From: Seriola aureovittata
Lineage: Eukaryota; Chordata; Actinopteri; Carangiformes; Carangidae
Assembly: GCF_021018895.1 (NCBI RefSeq)
Contig: NC_079384.1
Location: 18,901,640 to 18,965,639, forward strand
Direction of reading: 5' to 3'
Length of the DNA: 64,000 bases
Program-made: the position numbers and the translations under genes
In this document: positions 51,851 to 59,170 of the stretch, piece after piece
Position numbering within the stretch: the first letter of the stretch is position 1
Layout: each line of letters opens with the position of its first letter
The notes under the pieces: generated by a model
Told to the model about the DNA's origin: nothing
Databases searched by the model: none
Seen by the model: only the letters and a program-made list of their open reading frames with translations

Positions 51851-54800
51851 GGTTTCAGGTTGGTCATCAGCTGCTTCTGCTCTACAGCACGAGCCACCCC
51901 CATCCACCATTTGCTTGTGCCAACCCCCCTTCACCCCACCAGGGGCGCTACAGCCACTACGTGGACTCACCAAGATCCTTAGAGCCTTGACTTTCGCTGG
52001 CCATCTCGCCCATCCGCACCAGAGCGTCGAAGTAGCCCTTTGCAGCATATGTGACACCTGGAAACATGGAAGCATTGGGCATCAGATCAAGGGTGCAGAG
52101 TTGAAATGATGTCTTCTTCAGCTCTGCAACCCTCCCCGACAGCCACCACCCCCCCCACCCCCCAAGAGAGGTAAGGTTGGGCATAGGAAATAAAGAGCAA
52201 CAGGCGGAAATGAAAACCAGGCAGGAAAAGAAAAAGCTCTATGGAGGCAACTACAGGAAACAGAGAAAGCTATAGCGACTGATCTCAAGCACTGAGTTAA
52301 AAGGAAAGTCTTTCCTCTGCACAAATGACATGGAGTAAACCTTTTTTACAAGGATTAGTTTACTCAAATTACATAATACCCATAAAAAGGTATCTAGCCA
52401 TGCAAACAGTTTTAAGTTTCAATCTGTCTCTGGAACTTCTGCTGAAGTGCCACCACTCTCTAAGTGGGCGTTCATAGACTGAGTACAGCTCTGCTCTACA
52501 ACAAGTCAAGAGGCAATCAAATACAAACCCCCGAAGGCCGGAGTGAGTAAAAGTTTACCGGACTATAAAACCGCATTGTACAACTCTCGCAAGTTATCAC
52601 GGCACCAGTTGATGCATCTTCCATTGTGGCAATCGCAATGTAAACTGAGGAAATTCCACCAGGAATTTCAACCCAAATGTATCCGATTGGCCGACGCGGC
52701 GCCTCGCCGGGTGATGTCGCCCTGCACCGTCTGCGTTTTTTTTTTTTAAATGCAGGCTATGTGAACATGGCACCAAACGATCGCCGGTAATACAGTAACG
52801 TCTCATCAGTTTCAGTAGAAGAAATTTTACAGTTAATCTGATGTAAATCATGTCAATACTTCAAGCTTGTGAAGCCTCAGTGTTTGGACCAGTTAAAAGT
52901 GAAGAACTGCAGATAGCAGTCCCAATACTGAAACCACATCCTTTTGTATGATAAGATTAGATAAAATGCTTTCAACCCAAACCGAATCAACTGCAGATGA
53001 ATCAAGTTTAACCTGTGCTACTTAAAGCATATAAAAACTAGATAAAACTAAAGCTATTCACATGGCCAGATACCACAGTGGGTATGTATTTAGATCTGAA
53101 TCTGATGAATCCTTAACAACACCATGTTAACAACTCACTACTTTAAAAGTATTCTGACAAAAAAAAACTTTCCGCAGCAATGATGTCGAAGCATTCTGCA
53201 AATCAAACACTGCGTGTCAGCCATTATTCTCTGCCGGCAGTGTCACACAAGCCAGGGCCGCCGGCTGAGACGTAGCGGTGACTGCGGCCTTAACAACAGG
53301 AACAAGATGGCCTCAAGCAGCAGCATAGGTGAATTAAAGCAGGTCAGGGACTGACGGCCATGATGACAGAGGACACATGTCCGGTCAGGAGATACATATG
53401 GATGAGGGCTGCGTTTATTACAGGGCTGTCATGTTGATGGGAGCTTGTGCATTAAACTGCCAGAGAACGCTCATGCAGAAAAACCCAGGAGAGGGGAAAA
53501 TGACAAAGTATTTATATCTCATGGAAAACAATGGTAATCTATTCTGAGTTCAAGTTCACGCAGAGTTGTTTTCATGACACGGCTGAGTGAAGTCCGCAGA
53601 GACACTGAGCCAAGCCCACCACCATGCCACTTATTGCTCTGAAAATGAAGCCGGCGTCCGGCCGCTCGCTCTGTAAACACTTAAAAATTTCATTTCTTCA
53701 ATAAGATAGAAGTTATCAGATGGCCTTCTGAAATAACTCGGTCCTACTGTCACTTCTTTATCAAAACCATGAAAGCCAGTAAATCTGTTACACAGCGGTG
53801 CAACCATCCTCGGTGAGCTACGACAGATAGACGAGCCGAGACCCCCCTCTCCGGCTTTCCTCAAGCCTAGCTCCGGTTAAGCCTCGGTGGGATATGAGAG
53901 TGTGAGAGAGCAAGAGGATGGAGGTGAGGCTAAGACGCCCGAGTGAGCACGGCTAATTTAATCGATGTCCGGAGAAATCTCAGCCGGGAGGAGAGCAGGG
54001 GCCGGGTGAGGCGGGATTAGCTCGAGGAGACGCTTTGCTTGTCTGTCAGCTGAAAAGTGACAGAAGTGGGGAGGTAAGGGAAGAAAGGAAGAAAGGAGGA
54101 GGAGGAGGGTTTGCCTGTAAAGAGGATTAGAACAGTGATATAAAGCCGATACAGATTGCAGAGTGTCAGCGCAAATAAAACACAAACAAGACAGACGTCT
54201 AAATCAGCTGGGATCGGTGATATGATCCCCATCACCTCTTACGTTCCCTCCTTCTAGGTTCGAACTGGGACAGGGACTTTATTTCAAAGTGGAGTTGGCA
54301 TATACGTCACACTGCGTCAAATCTTTAATCAAAAGTTTTAGGGAAAAAAAAACCCCGCTGATAATTAATTAATCATGTAAATGATTTATAAAGCAAAATG
54401 TTCTGGTTCCAGCTTCTGTGAGGATTTGTTGCTTTTTGCCTTTTTACACCACTGATCATTTAATAATCGGCTCTGTGTTGAACTTTACAGACAAGACCAG
54501 AAAGAGTTTGGACTTTAAATTTGAACTAGTTGAAGAAATATTTGGCAGGTTATCAGATAATAAATATAAATCATCAGTTGTACCCGTGATTTAAATTCAC
54601 TCGAAACAACAGTTGTATGTAATGTAGATCTCTCTCTCGGTCAAATATAACCCAGTTTTAACCCAGACTAGACGTCGTCTGACCTTCAAACTACCAAATC
54701 ACTTTCCTTTAGCACATGTCGCCTCCCCCAGGTGCATTATTCTCCAGCCTCACAGCTCCTGTCTGCTACGCTGCCGCTCTAAACCTCAATTAAGATTTGA

Positions 54801-55870
54801 ATAAAGACAGAATCTGGGCTCAGCACCACATCCCAAACCACACTGCCCACACCCAGCCCTGCCCAGTCCATACCAGTCCATACCAGACCAGACCAGGTAA
54901 TTTTTAGACTTGAACAAACATAGCAGACAAAACCAGCTTCTTGCCTCCTTCACATCTCTCTTCAAAGTCCCCAGGGATGCAAACCTGCCGCCACAGTCCC
55001 ACTTAACAAAACCAGAGGCTCCGCTGGCGTTTTTCCCAGTCACAATAGATGCACACTGGGTGCCCAGCCCTGCTCTGCACCGCTCTACTCTAAATCCTGC
55101 CTCTGTGCCGCTGCCTGGCATTGATGAAGTGTAATCCCCACTCAGGGAGTCGCAGGGCTATTTTTAGCCTTATCTATCAGACTGGAGTGAGGCCTTCTTT
55201 ATTGGTCTTGCAGGCTGCGGAGTCTTCCCTGCATTTCCCCCCCCCCCATCCAAGCACACAGGCGAGAGCCCTGCTCACCACTGTGCACACAGCATACCAA
55301 GCATCACCGGCTGCACCATCGCTGGAAATATGATCTGATCCCGATAACTTCCTCGCTACAGAGAGACATGTAAGAACGGAGAGCGAAAAAGGTTTTTCTT
55401 ATCAATAAATGAGCCGAACACGCTCGGAGCCGTGTCTTATCTAAAGACATGTGCCGAGAGCGTCTCCGGCCTAATATGGAAGCATGGAATATCTTAAATC
55501 GATGCTGACTGGATGACTCCAATCAAAGTCCATGAAACACTAAAAAGCTGCAGGACATTCTTTAGGTGATGAAAGAGAAATCTGTCAGATTTATGTATCT
55601 GTGTTTCTGAATCTTTTCCTTTAACTCTTCCACTTTTTTTTTTTTTTTTTTTGTCATTTCTTACCCAGGCTTGTCCTGGATACCAGTGCCGTCCGTTCTC
55701 TTTTCCTCTGCCCCACGGGGAGCACCGTTATTCTCGCGACTCCTCCTGTTCCACTTCCCATTGGCTTATGCTCCACTTAGCTCCCCCCCAAGACATTTCC
55801 AATGCTTTTGTCTTTAACCTTGAGCAAATGCTGCATGTACACCTCGATCTTTCTCTCTCACACGCACACG

Positions 55871-55917
<47 letters not shown>

Positions 55918-56512
55918 CCACGCAAACATCTGTGCAAGCCACATAAAGCGATGAGAAAAAGGACGTACACTAAAGGTGGACATCTAAGAGTGATGAGCTG
56001 GTGCCAGGGGGCAGGGAGGAAGACATGTGGAAATGGACATCGTCACAGAGGAGCAATCAGAGGACATCAACCCAAGAGTTTTATCTCTGCAAAAACTTTT
56101 AACAAAAGAGATCTCCGGTAAATTTTTGGACACAAAACACTTGACGACGGTCTCTGCCTGGGGGCATTACTGCCGTCACGTTTGCAACAGAGCGGCAAAC
56201 TAGCCTCTGTAAAGGGGGGGGACTGAGGCTTGATGTAGACGCCGACGACACCAGAAACTACTGAATGTCTGCGTCGTCTTCGCACCTCATCTCTACTCCA
56301 GATAAATCAATAGGATACAGAGGCATCCCCCAAGTGTCGGGTCATCTGGCCCTCCGCCTGGACTACTGGACGGACAGGAGGAAAGGAAGAAAGGACGAAG
56401 ACAGACAGAAAAACAAGAAGTGGTTGGTGTACTCACTGGTGAGCGCCTTCTCGTAGCTTTTCCCCATGGCTATGAAGTTCCGCAAGCAGGGGTTGAACTG
56501 CTCCATGATGGA
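8144..56512 (-). CDS. baiap2: baiap2 (IRSp53) I-BAR/SH3 adaptor, 13 coding exons, 5' end beyond window
   Basis: This is the gene for the I-BAR adaptor IRSp53, which bends membranes outward and links Cdc42/Rac to actin regulators (WAVE, Ena/VASP, Eps8) in filopodia and dendritic spines. Coding segments, in order of transcription: 56512-56437, 52057-51971, 36305-36244, 35067-34996, 33282-33145, 21452-21300, 18451-18215, 17308-17104, 16472-16271, 16106-16026, 15792-15624, 14351-14314, 8288-8144. All have AG/GT borders and phases that agree; they sum to 1665 bases (554 codons plus TGA). In this partial numbering the I-BAR domain runs from residue 1 to about 230, the CRIB-like motif [10 protein letters not shown] is 247-256, and the SH3 domain is about 365-423. 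Recognition rests on remembered similarity to human BAIAP2 across all domains. The first exon, about 18 residues in mammals, is missing. Teleosts often carry a and b copies, and I cannot tell which this is. Confidence 0.95.
8731..8776 (-). CDS. baiap2: candidate alternative stop-containing exon of baiap2 (tail ...TGPDYARF)
   Basis: On the minus strand a strong acceptor (CTTTGCCTTTCAG) and a strong donor (GTAAGTGA) enclose 46 bases. Entered from exon 13 (AG carried over) they read S-TGPDYARF and then TGA at 8751-8749. I recall a human BAIAP2 isoform tail ending ...VEVARF, and the shared final ARF in the same position suggests an ancient alternative exon. The stop lies 18 bases before the donor, so under the 50-base rule the message should escape nonsense-mediated decay. 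The exon is inferred from sequence only. Confidence 0.6.
10031..10060 (+). repeat. (AC)15 microsatellite
   Basis: Pure AC dinucleotide run in intron 13, read as GU in the transcript. Confidence 0.95.
11910..12207 (+). mobile_element. hAT-like MITE (GGGCTGCAACTA type), copy A
   Basis: The element starts TAGGGCTGCAACTA and ends TAGCTTCAGCACTA; the ends are inverted with 11 of 14 matches. The body carries GATTAATCAGCCGATTATC and the CTCCAAATATACTCACTTT type of sequence common in fish repeats of this kind. An 8-bp target duplication is not clear. It lies in intron 13. Confidence 0.55.
13057..13085 (+). repeat. G29 homopolymer
   Basis: An uninterrupted run of 29 G in intron 13. Such runs are unstable and their length in an assembly may be wrong. 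Confidence 0.9.
14314..14351 (-). CDS. baiap2: baiap2 exon 13: last shared exon before the variable tail
   Basis: The 38-bp exon encodes [12 protein letters not shown] plus two bases (AG) of the next codon. It stands where human has QGLDDYGARSMS, the point from which the known mammalian isoforms diverge in their C-termini. The acceptor is GTTTACAG and the donor GTAAGA. Its small size and clean borders, together with the frame match to the terminal exon, make it secure. Confidence 0.88.
14352..15623 (-). other. baiap2: baiap2 intron 12
   Basis: 1.3 kb. It includes a pyrimidine-rich plus-strand block (15108-15215, with (CT)n) and nothing coding that fits the frame. Confidence 0.85.
15624..15792 (-). 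CDS. baiap2: baiap2 exon 12: post-SH3 linker
   Basis: The 169-bp exon encodes [20 protein letters not shown], then [10 protein letters not shown] and, after an Ala/Gln-rich stretch, [12 protein letters not shown]. The human counterparts are [23 protein letters not shown] and [12 protein letters not shown]. The acceptor is TTTCCAG and the donor GTGAGG. Confidence 0.94.
16026..16106 (-). CDS. baiap2: baiap2 exon 11: end of SH3 domain
   Basis: The 81-bp exon finishes a Met codon and encodes [20 protein letters not shown] then RQLRVH plus two bases. [10 protein letters not shown] is the last strand and 3-10 turn of the SH3 domain. The acceptor is CCTCCAG. The donor is the weaker GTAGGT, and unspliced reading runs straight into an in-frame TAG (CAC AAG TAG). 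Joined to exon 12 it gives ...[15 protein letters not shown], parallel to human [16 protein letters not shown], which supports this donor. Confidence 0.92.
16271..16472 (-). CDS. baiap2: baiap2 exon 10: SH3 domain, first part
   Basis: The 202-bp exon encodes [20 protein letters not shown], then [20 protein letters not shown], and ends at [18 protein letters not shown] carries the second threonine (human Thr360) of the paired 14-3-3 site. The [16 protein letters not shown] segment is the unusual SH3 start of IRSp53 in place of ALYDY. The tryptophan of DGWHYGE is the ligand-binding SH3 tryptophan. The acceptor is TACACCAG and the donor GTGAGC. Confidence 0.96.
16473..17103 (-). other. baiap2: baiap2 intron 9
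   Basis: 0.6 kb. A C-rich run on the transcript (plus-strand G run at 16490-16500) sits just upstream of the exon 10 acceptor. No other element was seen. Confidence 0.9.
17104..17308 (-). CDS. baiap2: baiap2 exon 9: disordered linker with 14-3-3 sites
   Basis: The 205-bp exon encodes a Gly/Gln-rich linker, starting [20 protein letters not shown] and including [12 protein letters not shown] and [20 protein letters not shown]. The SNTLPVRK segment matches the human site around Thr340, reported as phosphorylated and bound by 14-3-3. The HGGEDY stretch parallels human PDGEDY. The exon ends with one base of a Thr codon. The acceptor is CTTCGCAG and the donor GTAAGG. Confidence 0.93.
17309..18214 (-). 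other. baiap2: baiap2 intron 8
   Basis: 0.9 kb, with the (GGA)n run at 17694-17742 and nothing else recognised. Confidence 0.9.
17694..17742 (+). repeat. (GGA)n microsatellite
   Basis: An interrupted GGA/GTA run with about nine pure GGA units near its end, in intron 8. Confidence 0.9.
18215..18451 (-). CDS. baiap2: baiap2 exon 8: end of I-BAR and CRIB-like proline-rich segment
   Basis: The 237-bp phase 0-0 exon (79 codons) begins [20 protein letters not shown], the end of the last I-BAR helix, then passes through a short Ala/Gly/Pro linker to [20 protein letters not shown]. The human equivalent, [20 protein letters not shown], is the unusual CRIB-proline-rich motif that binds Cdc42 and folds back on the SH3 domain. 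The isoleucine and serine at its start are kept. The linker between I-BAR and CRIB (PGAHHPGMP) differs from mammals. The acceptor is GTCCGACAG and the donor GTCAGT. Confidence 0.95.
20160..20335 (+). repeat. degenerate AACCACCTAACAA-type tandem repeat
   Basis: Phrases such as AGCAACCAGCTAACAACGC, CATCCACCTAACAATACC, AGCAACTACCTAACGACAAC, AAACCATCTAACAATAACC and AGCAACCACATAATAA follow one another at about 30-35 base spacing. This is an old diverged tandem repeat in intron 7. Confidence 0.6.
20409..20740 (+). mobile_element. hAT-like MITE, copy B (degraded)
   Basis: It begins TGGGGCTTTAACTAACGATT, then ATTTTCATTATTTATC and AATCTGCCGAG, and ends in CTGTTGATCAACTAATC. The layout is the same as in copy A, with an internal insertion or divergence. 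No target duplication is visible. It lies in intron 7. Confidence 0.45.
21300..21452 (-). CDS. baiap2: baiap2 exon 7: I-BAR helix 3 to 4
   Basis: The 153-bp phase 0-0 exon (51 codons) begins [20 protein letters not shown] and ends [12 protein letters not shown], with the conserved core [14 protein letters not shown]. The human counterpart reads EERRRFCFLVEKQC. The acceptor is CTCCCCAG and the donor GTAAGA. Confidence 0.96.
23578..24087 (+). mobile_element. TTAA-flanked MITE, copy 2 (longest)
   Basis: The 510-bp copy lies between TTAA at 23574-23577 and TTAA at 24088-24091. The left end is GAGCTCCATATTTTCC and the right end, read inward, AGGTCCGTATAGTC. The middle holds a 14-base perfect inverted repeat (CCAATCAGAAGAGA / TCTCTTCTGATTGG) and the shared segment GTTGTGACATCA. 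It has no coding capacity and lies in intron 6. Confidence 0.65.
24204..24224 (+). repeat. C21 homopolymer
   Basis: A run of 21 C in intron 6, read as G21 in the pre-mRNA. Confidence 0.9.
24838..24890 (+). repeat. fragment of a dispersed fish repeat
   Basis: TTTTTATTTATATGGTGCC followed by AAATCACAACAGAAGTTATC and TCAAG resembles a very common fish repeat end (TTTATTTATATAGCGCCAAA type). Only about 50 bases are recognisable. Confidence 0.4.
25707..25736 (+). repeat. (TG)15 microsatellite
   Basis: Pure TG run in intron 6, read as CA in the transcript. Confidence 0.95.
25970..26273 (+). mobile_element. hAT-like MITE, copy C
   Basis: It begins TAATGCTGCAACTAATAATT and ends ATTGTTTCAGCACTA, the same ends as copy A, over 304 bp. 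The middle carries GTCAGTAAAGCATTAAG and ATATAAAACAGAGAAAAGC. A further fragment of the right end (CCAATTAACTGTTTCAGCAT) is at about 29548-29594. It lies in intron 6. Confidence 0.5.
26433..26504 (+). repeat. 9-bp minisatellite CCCCAACAR
   Basis: About eight tandem copies of CCCCAACAG or CCCCAACAA lie in intron 6. They produce artificial reading frames rich in Asn-Ser-Pro on one strand and Gly-Leu-Leu on the other. Confidence 0.9.
31160..31534 (+). mobile_element. TTAA MITE, copy 3, left end worn
   Basis: It shares long stretches with the copy at 23578 (ATAAGAAGATATATTTGTGG; GTTGTGACATCACAAAGTTA; ACAGTATTAATATAGAACCT). The right end GGATCT is followed by TTAA (31535-31538). The left end is no longer clear, and a deletion of roughly 100 bases relative to copy 2 follows CTCTGAGCCTCTG. 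It lies in intron 6. Confidence 0.6.
33107..33134 (+). repeat. (CA)n next to exon 6 donor
   Basis: A CA run with one TA interruption ends about ten bases from the exon 6 donor. In the pre-mRNA it is a UG tract just inside intron 6. Confidence 0.9.
33145..33282 (-). CDS. baiap2: baiap2 exon 6: I-BAR helix 3 with basic membrane patch
   Basis: The 138-bp phase 0-0 exon (46 codons) starts [20 protein letters not shown] and goes on through [15 protein letters not shown] to DKEMQ. The [11 protein letters not shown] stretch corresponds to the basic patch KKLRKK of human IRSp53, which contacts phosphoinositides; one lysine is replaced by arginine, which keeps the charge. The acceptor is CCCCTCAG and the donor GTCAGT. 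A (UG)n tract starts within about 20 bases of the donor on the transcript. Confidence 0.95.
33283..34995 (-). other. baiap2: baiap2 intron 5
   Basis: 1.7 kb, containing the inverted-repeat element at 33559-33685, a (TTTA)n run near 33867-33888 and a T run near 34270. No exon was seen. Confidence 0.9.
33559..33685. repeat. 127-bp element with near-perfect inverted ends
   Basis: The left arm ACTTTTTGGGACCCG (33559-33573) and right arm CGGGTCCCAAAAGT (33672-33685) are inverse complements apart from one A. They enclose about 98 bases without coding capacity. It lies in intron 5, between the two exons of the I-BAR core. It is either a small MITE or a structured intronic element. Confidence 0.7.
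34996..35067 (-). CDS. baiap2: baiap2 exon 5: I-BAR helix 2
   Basis: The 72-bp phase 0-0 exon encodes [20 protein letters not shown] then RYLN. The acceptor TTTTTGCAG lies only about 15 bases from a long (UG)n tract in the pre-mRNA (plus-strand (CA)n at 35083-35116), so that tract abuts or replaces the usual pyrimidine tract. The donor is GTGAGG. Confidence 0.95.
35083..35116 (+). repeat. (CA)17 next to exon 5 acceptor
   Basis: A CA run ends about 15 bases from the exon 5 acceptor. In the pre-mRNA it is a UG tract in place of much of the pyrimidine tract. Confidence 0.95.
35361..35417 (+). repeat. (TG)28 microsatellite
   Basis: Long pure TG run in intron 4, about 290 bases upstream of exon 5 on the transcript, read there as CA. 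Confidence 0.95.
36244..36305 (-). CDS. baiap2: baiap2 exon 4: I-BAR helix 2
   Basis: The 62-bp exon completes a glycine codon and encodes [20 protein letters not shown], with one change (N to I) in the QIQNQLEEM stretch remembered from human. The acceptor is CCCTCTGCAG and the donor GTGAGC. It is separated from exon 3 by the longest intron seen here, 15.7 kb. Confidence 0.95.
37369..37690 (+). mobile_element. TTAA MITE, copy 4, right end missing
   Basis: The left end AGGTCCTATATTTTACAC is intact but the adjoining target is mutated (TTGAAAA). The body shares GATCCAATAAAAATATAGCA and GGTCCAGGTGGGCGGGGCTT with copy 2. Similarity stops after CAATACAGGCTGTGTGC, so the right terminus is lost. It lies in intron 3. 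Confidence 0.6.
38790..38813 (+). repeat. G24 homopolymer
   Basis: A run of 24 G in intron 3, with a C13 run about 80 bases before it. Confidence 0.9.
39139..39290 (+). repeat. dispersed repeat (CCTCCACCAAGGAGGTTATG type)
   Basis: The segment runs ATTACCTCCACCAAGGAGG, TTATGTTCTCACCCGTGTC, TGTTTGTTTGTCGGCAGGAT, TACGCAAAAACCGCTGAAC and on to GCACCAAACTTGTCGG. I recognise this as a dispersed repeat seen in many animal genomes, fish included, but cannot name its family with certainty. The inverted CCTCCACCAAGGAGG is a near-palindrome. It lies in intron 3. Confidence 0.5.
41272..41344 (+). repeat. (TG)36 microsatellite
   Basis: Very long pure TG run in intron 3, followed at 41470-41491 by a (GA)n run. 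Confidence 0.95.
42040..42370 (-). mobile_element. dispersed fish repeat with tRNA-like B box
   Basis: The plus strand carries GGTTAGGTTTAGGAAAAGAT, GGGTTAAAATAAGTACTTCC and CACATGGGAATCGAAC followed by GCTCTCCTGGGTC. On the minus strand the last part gives GTTCGATTCCC (42243-42233), a good pol III B box. I have seen the same phrase order in many fish sequences. An A box was not identified, so the SINE assignment is tentative. It lies in intron 3. Confidence 0.5.
43116..43157. repeat. perfect 17-bp hairpin next to a poly(A) run
   Basis: The arm ACATTTCTTGTCTGTCT (43116-43132) is repeated exactly as its reverse complement at 43141-43157, with an 8-base loop CTGACTAC. A run of about 30 A lies just before it (43082-43112). 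It lies in intron 3. Confidence 0.9.
43466..43485 (+). repeat. C20 homopolymer
   Basis: A run of 20 C in intron 3, read as G20 in the pre-mRNA. Confidence 0.9.
44096..44700 (+). repeat. cryptic GCCCCT-rich degenerate repeat
   Basis: The words TGCCCCT, AGCTGCCCC and AAGTGCCCC recur at irregular 15-50 base steps over about 600 bases, mixed with GGCC, AGTTTACTCA and TTGGCC phrases. It looks like an old tandem repeat scrambled by mutation. The open frames on the plus strand here follow from the composition. It lies in intron 3. Confidence 0.6.
45288..45308 (+). repeat. G21 homopolymer
   Basis: A run of 21 G in intron 3. Confidence 0.9.
46735..46780 (+). repeat. (AC)23 microsatellite
   Basis: Pure AC run in intron 3, preceded at about 46434-46450 by a short (CT)n run. 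Confidence 0.95.
47909..48109 (+). repeat. paired (TG)n and (AC)n microsatellites
   Basis: A compound TG run (47909-47971) and an AC run (48075-48109) lie about 100 bases apart in opposite sense, so that single strands could pair into a long stem. They are in intron 3. Confidence 0.9.
51817..51848 (+). repeat. (TG)16 microsatellite near exon 3
   Basis: Pure TG run about 120 bases beyond the exon 3 donor. In the pre-mRNA it is a CA tract, the binding motif of hnRNP L. Confidence 0.9.
51971..52057 (-). CDS. baiap2: baiap2 exon 3: I-BAR helix 1 to 2
   Basis: The 87-bp exon encodes [20 protein letters not shown] then ESQGSKDL, nearly identical to the human I-BAR segment. The acceptor is TTTCCAG and the donor GTGAGT. 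It completes a serine codon at its 5' end and leaves one base of a glycine codon at its 3' end, in agreement with exon 4. A (TG)n run on the plus strand lies about 120 bases beyond its donor, which reads as (CA)n in the pre-mRNA. Confidence 0.95.
52058..56436 (-). other. baiap2: baiap2 intron 2
   Basis: 4.4 kb. It contains C-rich runs near 52143-52163, a short CCATACCAGTCCATACCAGA repeat near 54868-54897, the T18 run and the (CA)n at 55875. No exon-like segment was seen. Confidence 0.85.
55875..55914 (+). repeat. (CA)n microsatellite
   Basis: CA run preceded by CG/CA-rich sequence in intron 2; a T18 run is at about 55635-55652. Confidence 0.9.
56437..56512 (-). CDS. baiap2: baiap2 exon 2: start of I-BAR helix 1
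   Basis: The exon encodes [20 protein letters not shown] then EKALT plus one base of the next codon. It matches the first long helix of the I-BAR domain (human [20 protein letters not shown]). The acceptor is TTTTCCAG and the donor GTGAGT. It begins in phase 0, so the missing exon 1 must end on a codon boundary, as expected after the human ...ENVYK. The exon is 76 bp and ends after the first base of a serine codon finished in exon 3. Confidence 0.95.
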
Positions 56513-56647
56513 CTGGAAAAGGGAAAAAAAACAAACAAAAAAAATAAAAAAAACGGCACGTCTGGTTAGTCAAGAAGCAGGAACAGATACCGTCACAACC
56601 TCTCATATAAGCTACAACGACAGAGCACCACCCTTTACTAGGGCATG

Positions 56648-56648
<1 letters not shown>

Positions 56649-56691
<43 letters not shown>

Positions 56692-56857
56692 CATACACAT
56701 AGCAGTCAGCTGAGCCAACAAGGAGGACGAGGAGTGCAGCAGAGATTCGTTTCAAGCTCACGGCGAAGACTGGAGGGATGAGATGGAGGGGAAAAAAAGA
56801 AAGAGAAATTGAGAGAGCACAAGTCACCAAGGGGGGGCTGTGTGTGTATATGTTGTA

Positions 56858-56899
<42 letters not shown>
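56649..56899 (+). repeat. (CA)n at 56649-56689 and (TG)n at 56860-56899
   Basis: Two opposed dinucleotide runs lie about 170 bases apart in intron 1. The nearer one is about 135 bases upstream of exon 2 on the transcript, where it reads as UG. Confidence 0.9.
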
Positions 56900-56902
<3 letters not shown>

Positions 56903-58196
56903 TTAGATGAACTGGTTCCTCTCACCTCCCCTGCTGCCTCTATTAAAATAAAACCAGGTTTTGGCTGCTGACTCCTTCAGCTCAGCAGCAGACCTGGACC
57001 CATCACCGTTTCCCTCCATCCCTCTAACATTCACTGAACTCTGGCACACTGCTCCTGCTAATTGCTTTTTTTTTTTTTTCCCTTTCTTAAAAAAAAAAGA
57101 AAAAAAAAAAAAAAAAAAGGTTCAGTTCACCCAAATTACAAATCAAACATTTTCTCACTTATCTCTGGTGGAATCCAGCAATAGCATCACCAAATCTCAG
57201 AGACAGGTAACTCAAATTCTGACAAATAAACATCAAAAATAAGATAAGTGAGTCCCTGTTGAACTCAACTTCGCACCATGGTGACACTGCGGTCAGGTAA
57301 GGAAACACATCTAAATGTCATAAACACACAGATCTGAAGTGTTATCTGAATTCAAATTCTCCATCCTTCATGACAGATGGCCGTGGATCAGTCCGTCAGT
57401 CGGCACACAGGTTGAGTCAGATCGTATCCACATCCGGAACACACAACAAGCAGGAGGACTCGTTAATGACTGAAGGAAAAAGGGAAGGAGAAAAGTATAA
57501 TGACTTTTACTGTCTCTGTAAGTCTCTGCAGTGACTCAGCCTCCCACTCAGTCCAAGCTGCCCTTTCACTTCTGCTGTAGCTCCGGCAAAACCCAGCAAT
57601 TTAAAAATCAGCAATTCTCTCTCTGTCTTTCTTTTCCCCCTCCGAAGTTCTTTAATATGACAGAGAGGCAGAGAGAACGTGAAAGGAGCAAAAAGGGGAC
57701 GAGCGGGAGAAAGGGAGGAGGAATCCGAGACGTAGAGAGGGATGAGGGATTTAACAACAACTAGTCAGCCTTTGAATAACGAAGACCTGGTCAAAACTGC
57801 ATGTAAAGCAAAATTTTGTGCTACAGTCAGTCCATTCAGACGGCATCAGTGATCGAGGACGACGGAAACCCACCCCCCCCACCCCCAAAACTTTTTGCGT
57901 CAAGTTCAACTTTGCTGAGCAGCAAGCTGTGCTGACCTTTGAGGGAACACAGAGCCAACAAGTCCAACACCGTAGGAAGCTCTTGTAGCTTATTAGCTGT
58001 GCTGCACCATCCACTTGTACTTAACTTAGTGTGGGAGTACAGAAGGAAGAACACAAGGGGACAGAGCGAGCGGAAGAACGAGCATAAGGCAGAGGGAGAG
58101 GAGGTTACATCCGGGGGTGGCAGACATCTTTTCGTGGCTGCTCGCTACGAGGGATGCCTGCTAATGACTGCCGGCTGATGCGCAGTCACCTTGGTA

Positions 58197-58199
<3 letters not shown>

Positions 58200-58235
<36 letters not shown>

Positions 58236-58577
58236 TTCACCATGACTCCAAAACATGGGGAGTACGAAGTAGGACAGGACGACACAGGGGTGCAAGAAAA
58301 ATAGGCTGAGTGCCCAGCGAAGGAAGAGCGAACGACTTCAAGGTGCAAATCAGGTGAAGAAGATTAGGAAGTGAGGCAGAGTGGGACATGGATGGAAACT
58401 GATAACAAATACATCAGAGGTGCAGGAGGATTTTGATCTGTGAAGTTGATTTAAGGTAATTTCTGGATGGAAAAGTAGTTGAGCCTCTGATCAAAAGCCC
58501 CGCCCCCCCCCTGCTGTGGATTCAGGGGCAGATATTTCTGACACTGCTGCACTGCCATAAAGACTGATGTCATAATT

Positions 58578-58623
<46 letters not shown>
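58200..58623 (+). repeat. (CA)n at 58200-58231 and 58584-58622
   Basis: Two CA microsatellites in intron 1 in the same sense. Confidence 0.9.
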
Positions 58624-58627
<4 letters not shown>

Positions 58628-59170
58628 AAAAAGAGGTTAGTGGTGTTTCTTTGTGCATTTGTGGGGACAAACAAACAAACCTATTTATACCCCGATCCCC
58701 CCGTTGCCCCTCTCTCCCATCTCTGGGTGTATTTTCTGTTATGTAAGGCGTCGGCTGCTGAACAAACCGAGACGGTGGAGCCGCTCCAGCAGCAGTAATC
58801 ATCGCCATGGCTGCACCGCCGCTTGGCAGGAAGAAAAAGGGGGACGATCAACAAAAGAATAAAAATAGAAGATGGGATGCGGCCCGGTTTTCTCATGTCT
58901 AAATAAACAGACACATGAAGGGAGCGCTCTGTGACTTGGGCGTGTGTGTTTTATGTGTGCATGAGTGTGTACATGTGTTTCTGAGTGCCTTTCATGCCAG
59001 TTAGGTGTGTTATGTAATCACTGTCAGACAGGTCCGACCTCATGTATCGCATTCCTCCACTGAGTGTTGTTGAAAATACTTTCAGTGTGTTTCAGATGCA
59101 GTAACTGACATGTGGGTGCGCACACACACAGATTCACACTGATGCACAAGTCAGAGGAATTGTATACAAC

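Larger units (their letters stand above)
36306..51970 (-). other. baiap2: baiap2 intron 3
   Basis: 15.7 kb. It holds MITE copy 4, the dispersed repeats at 39139 and 42040, the hairpin at 43116, the GCCCCT repeat at 44096, four long microsatellites and several G or C homopolymers. Much of 40000-41250 and 48100-51000 shows nothing recognisable. No further coding exon fits the frame between exons 3 and 4. Confidence 0.85.
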
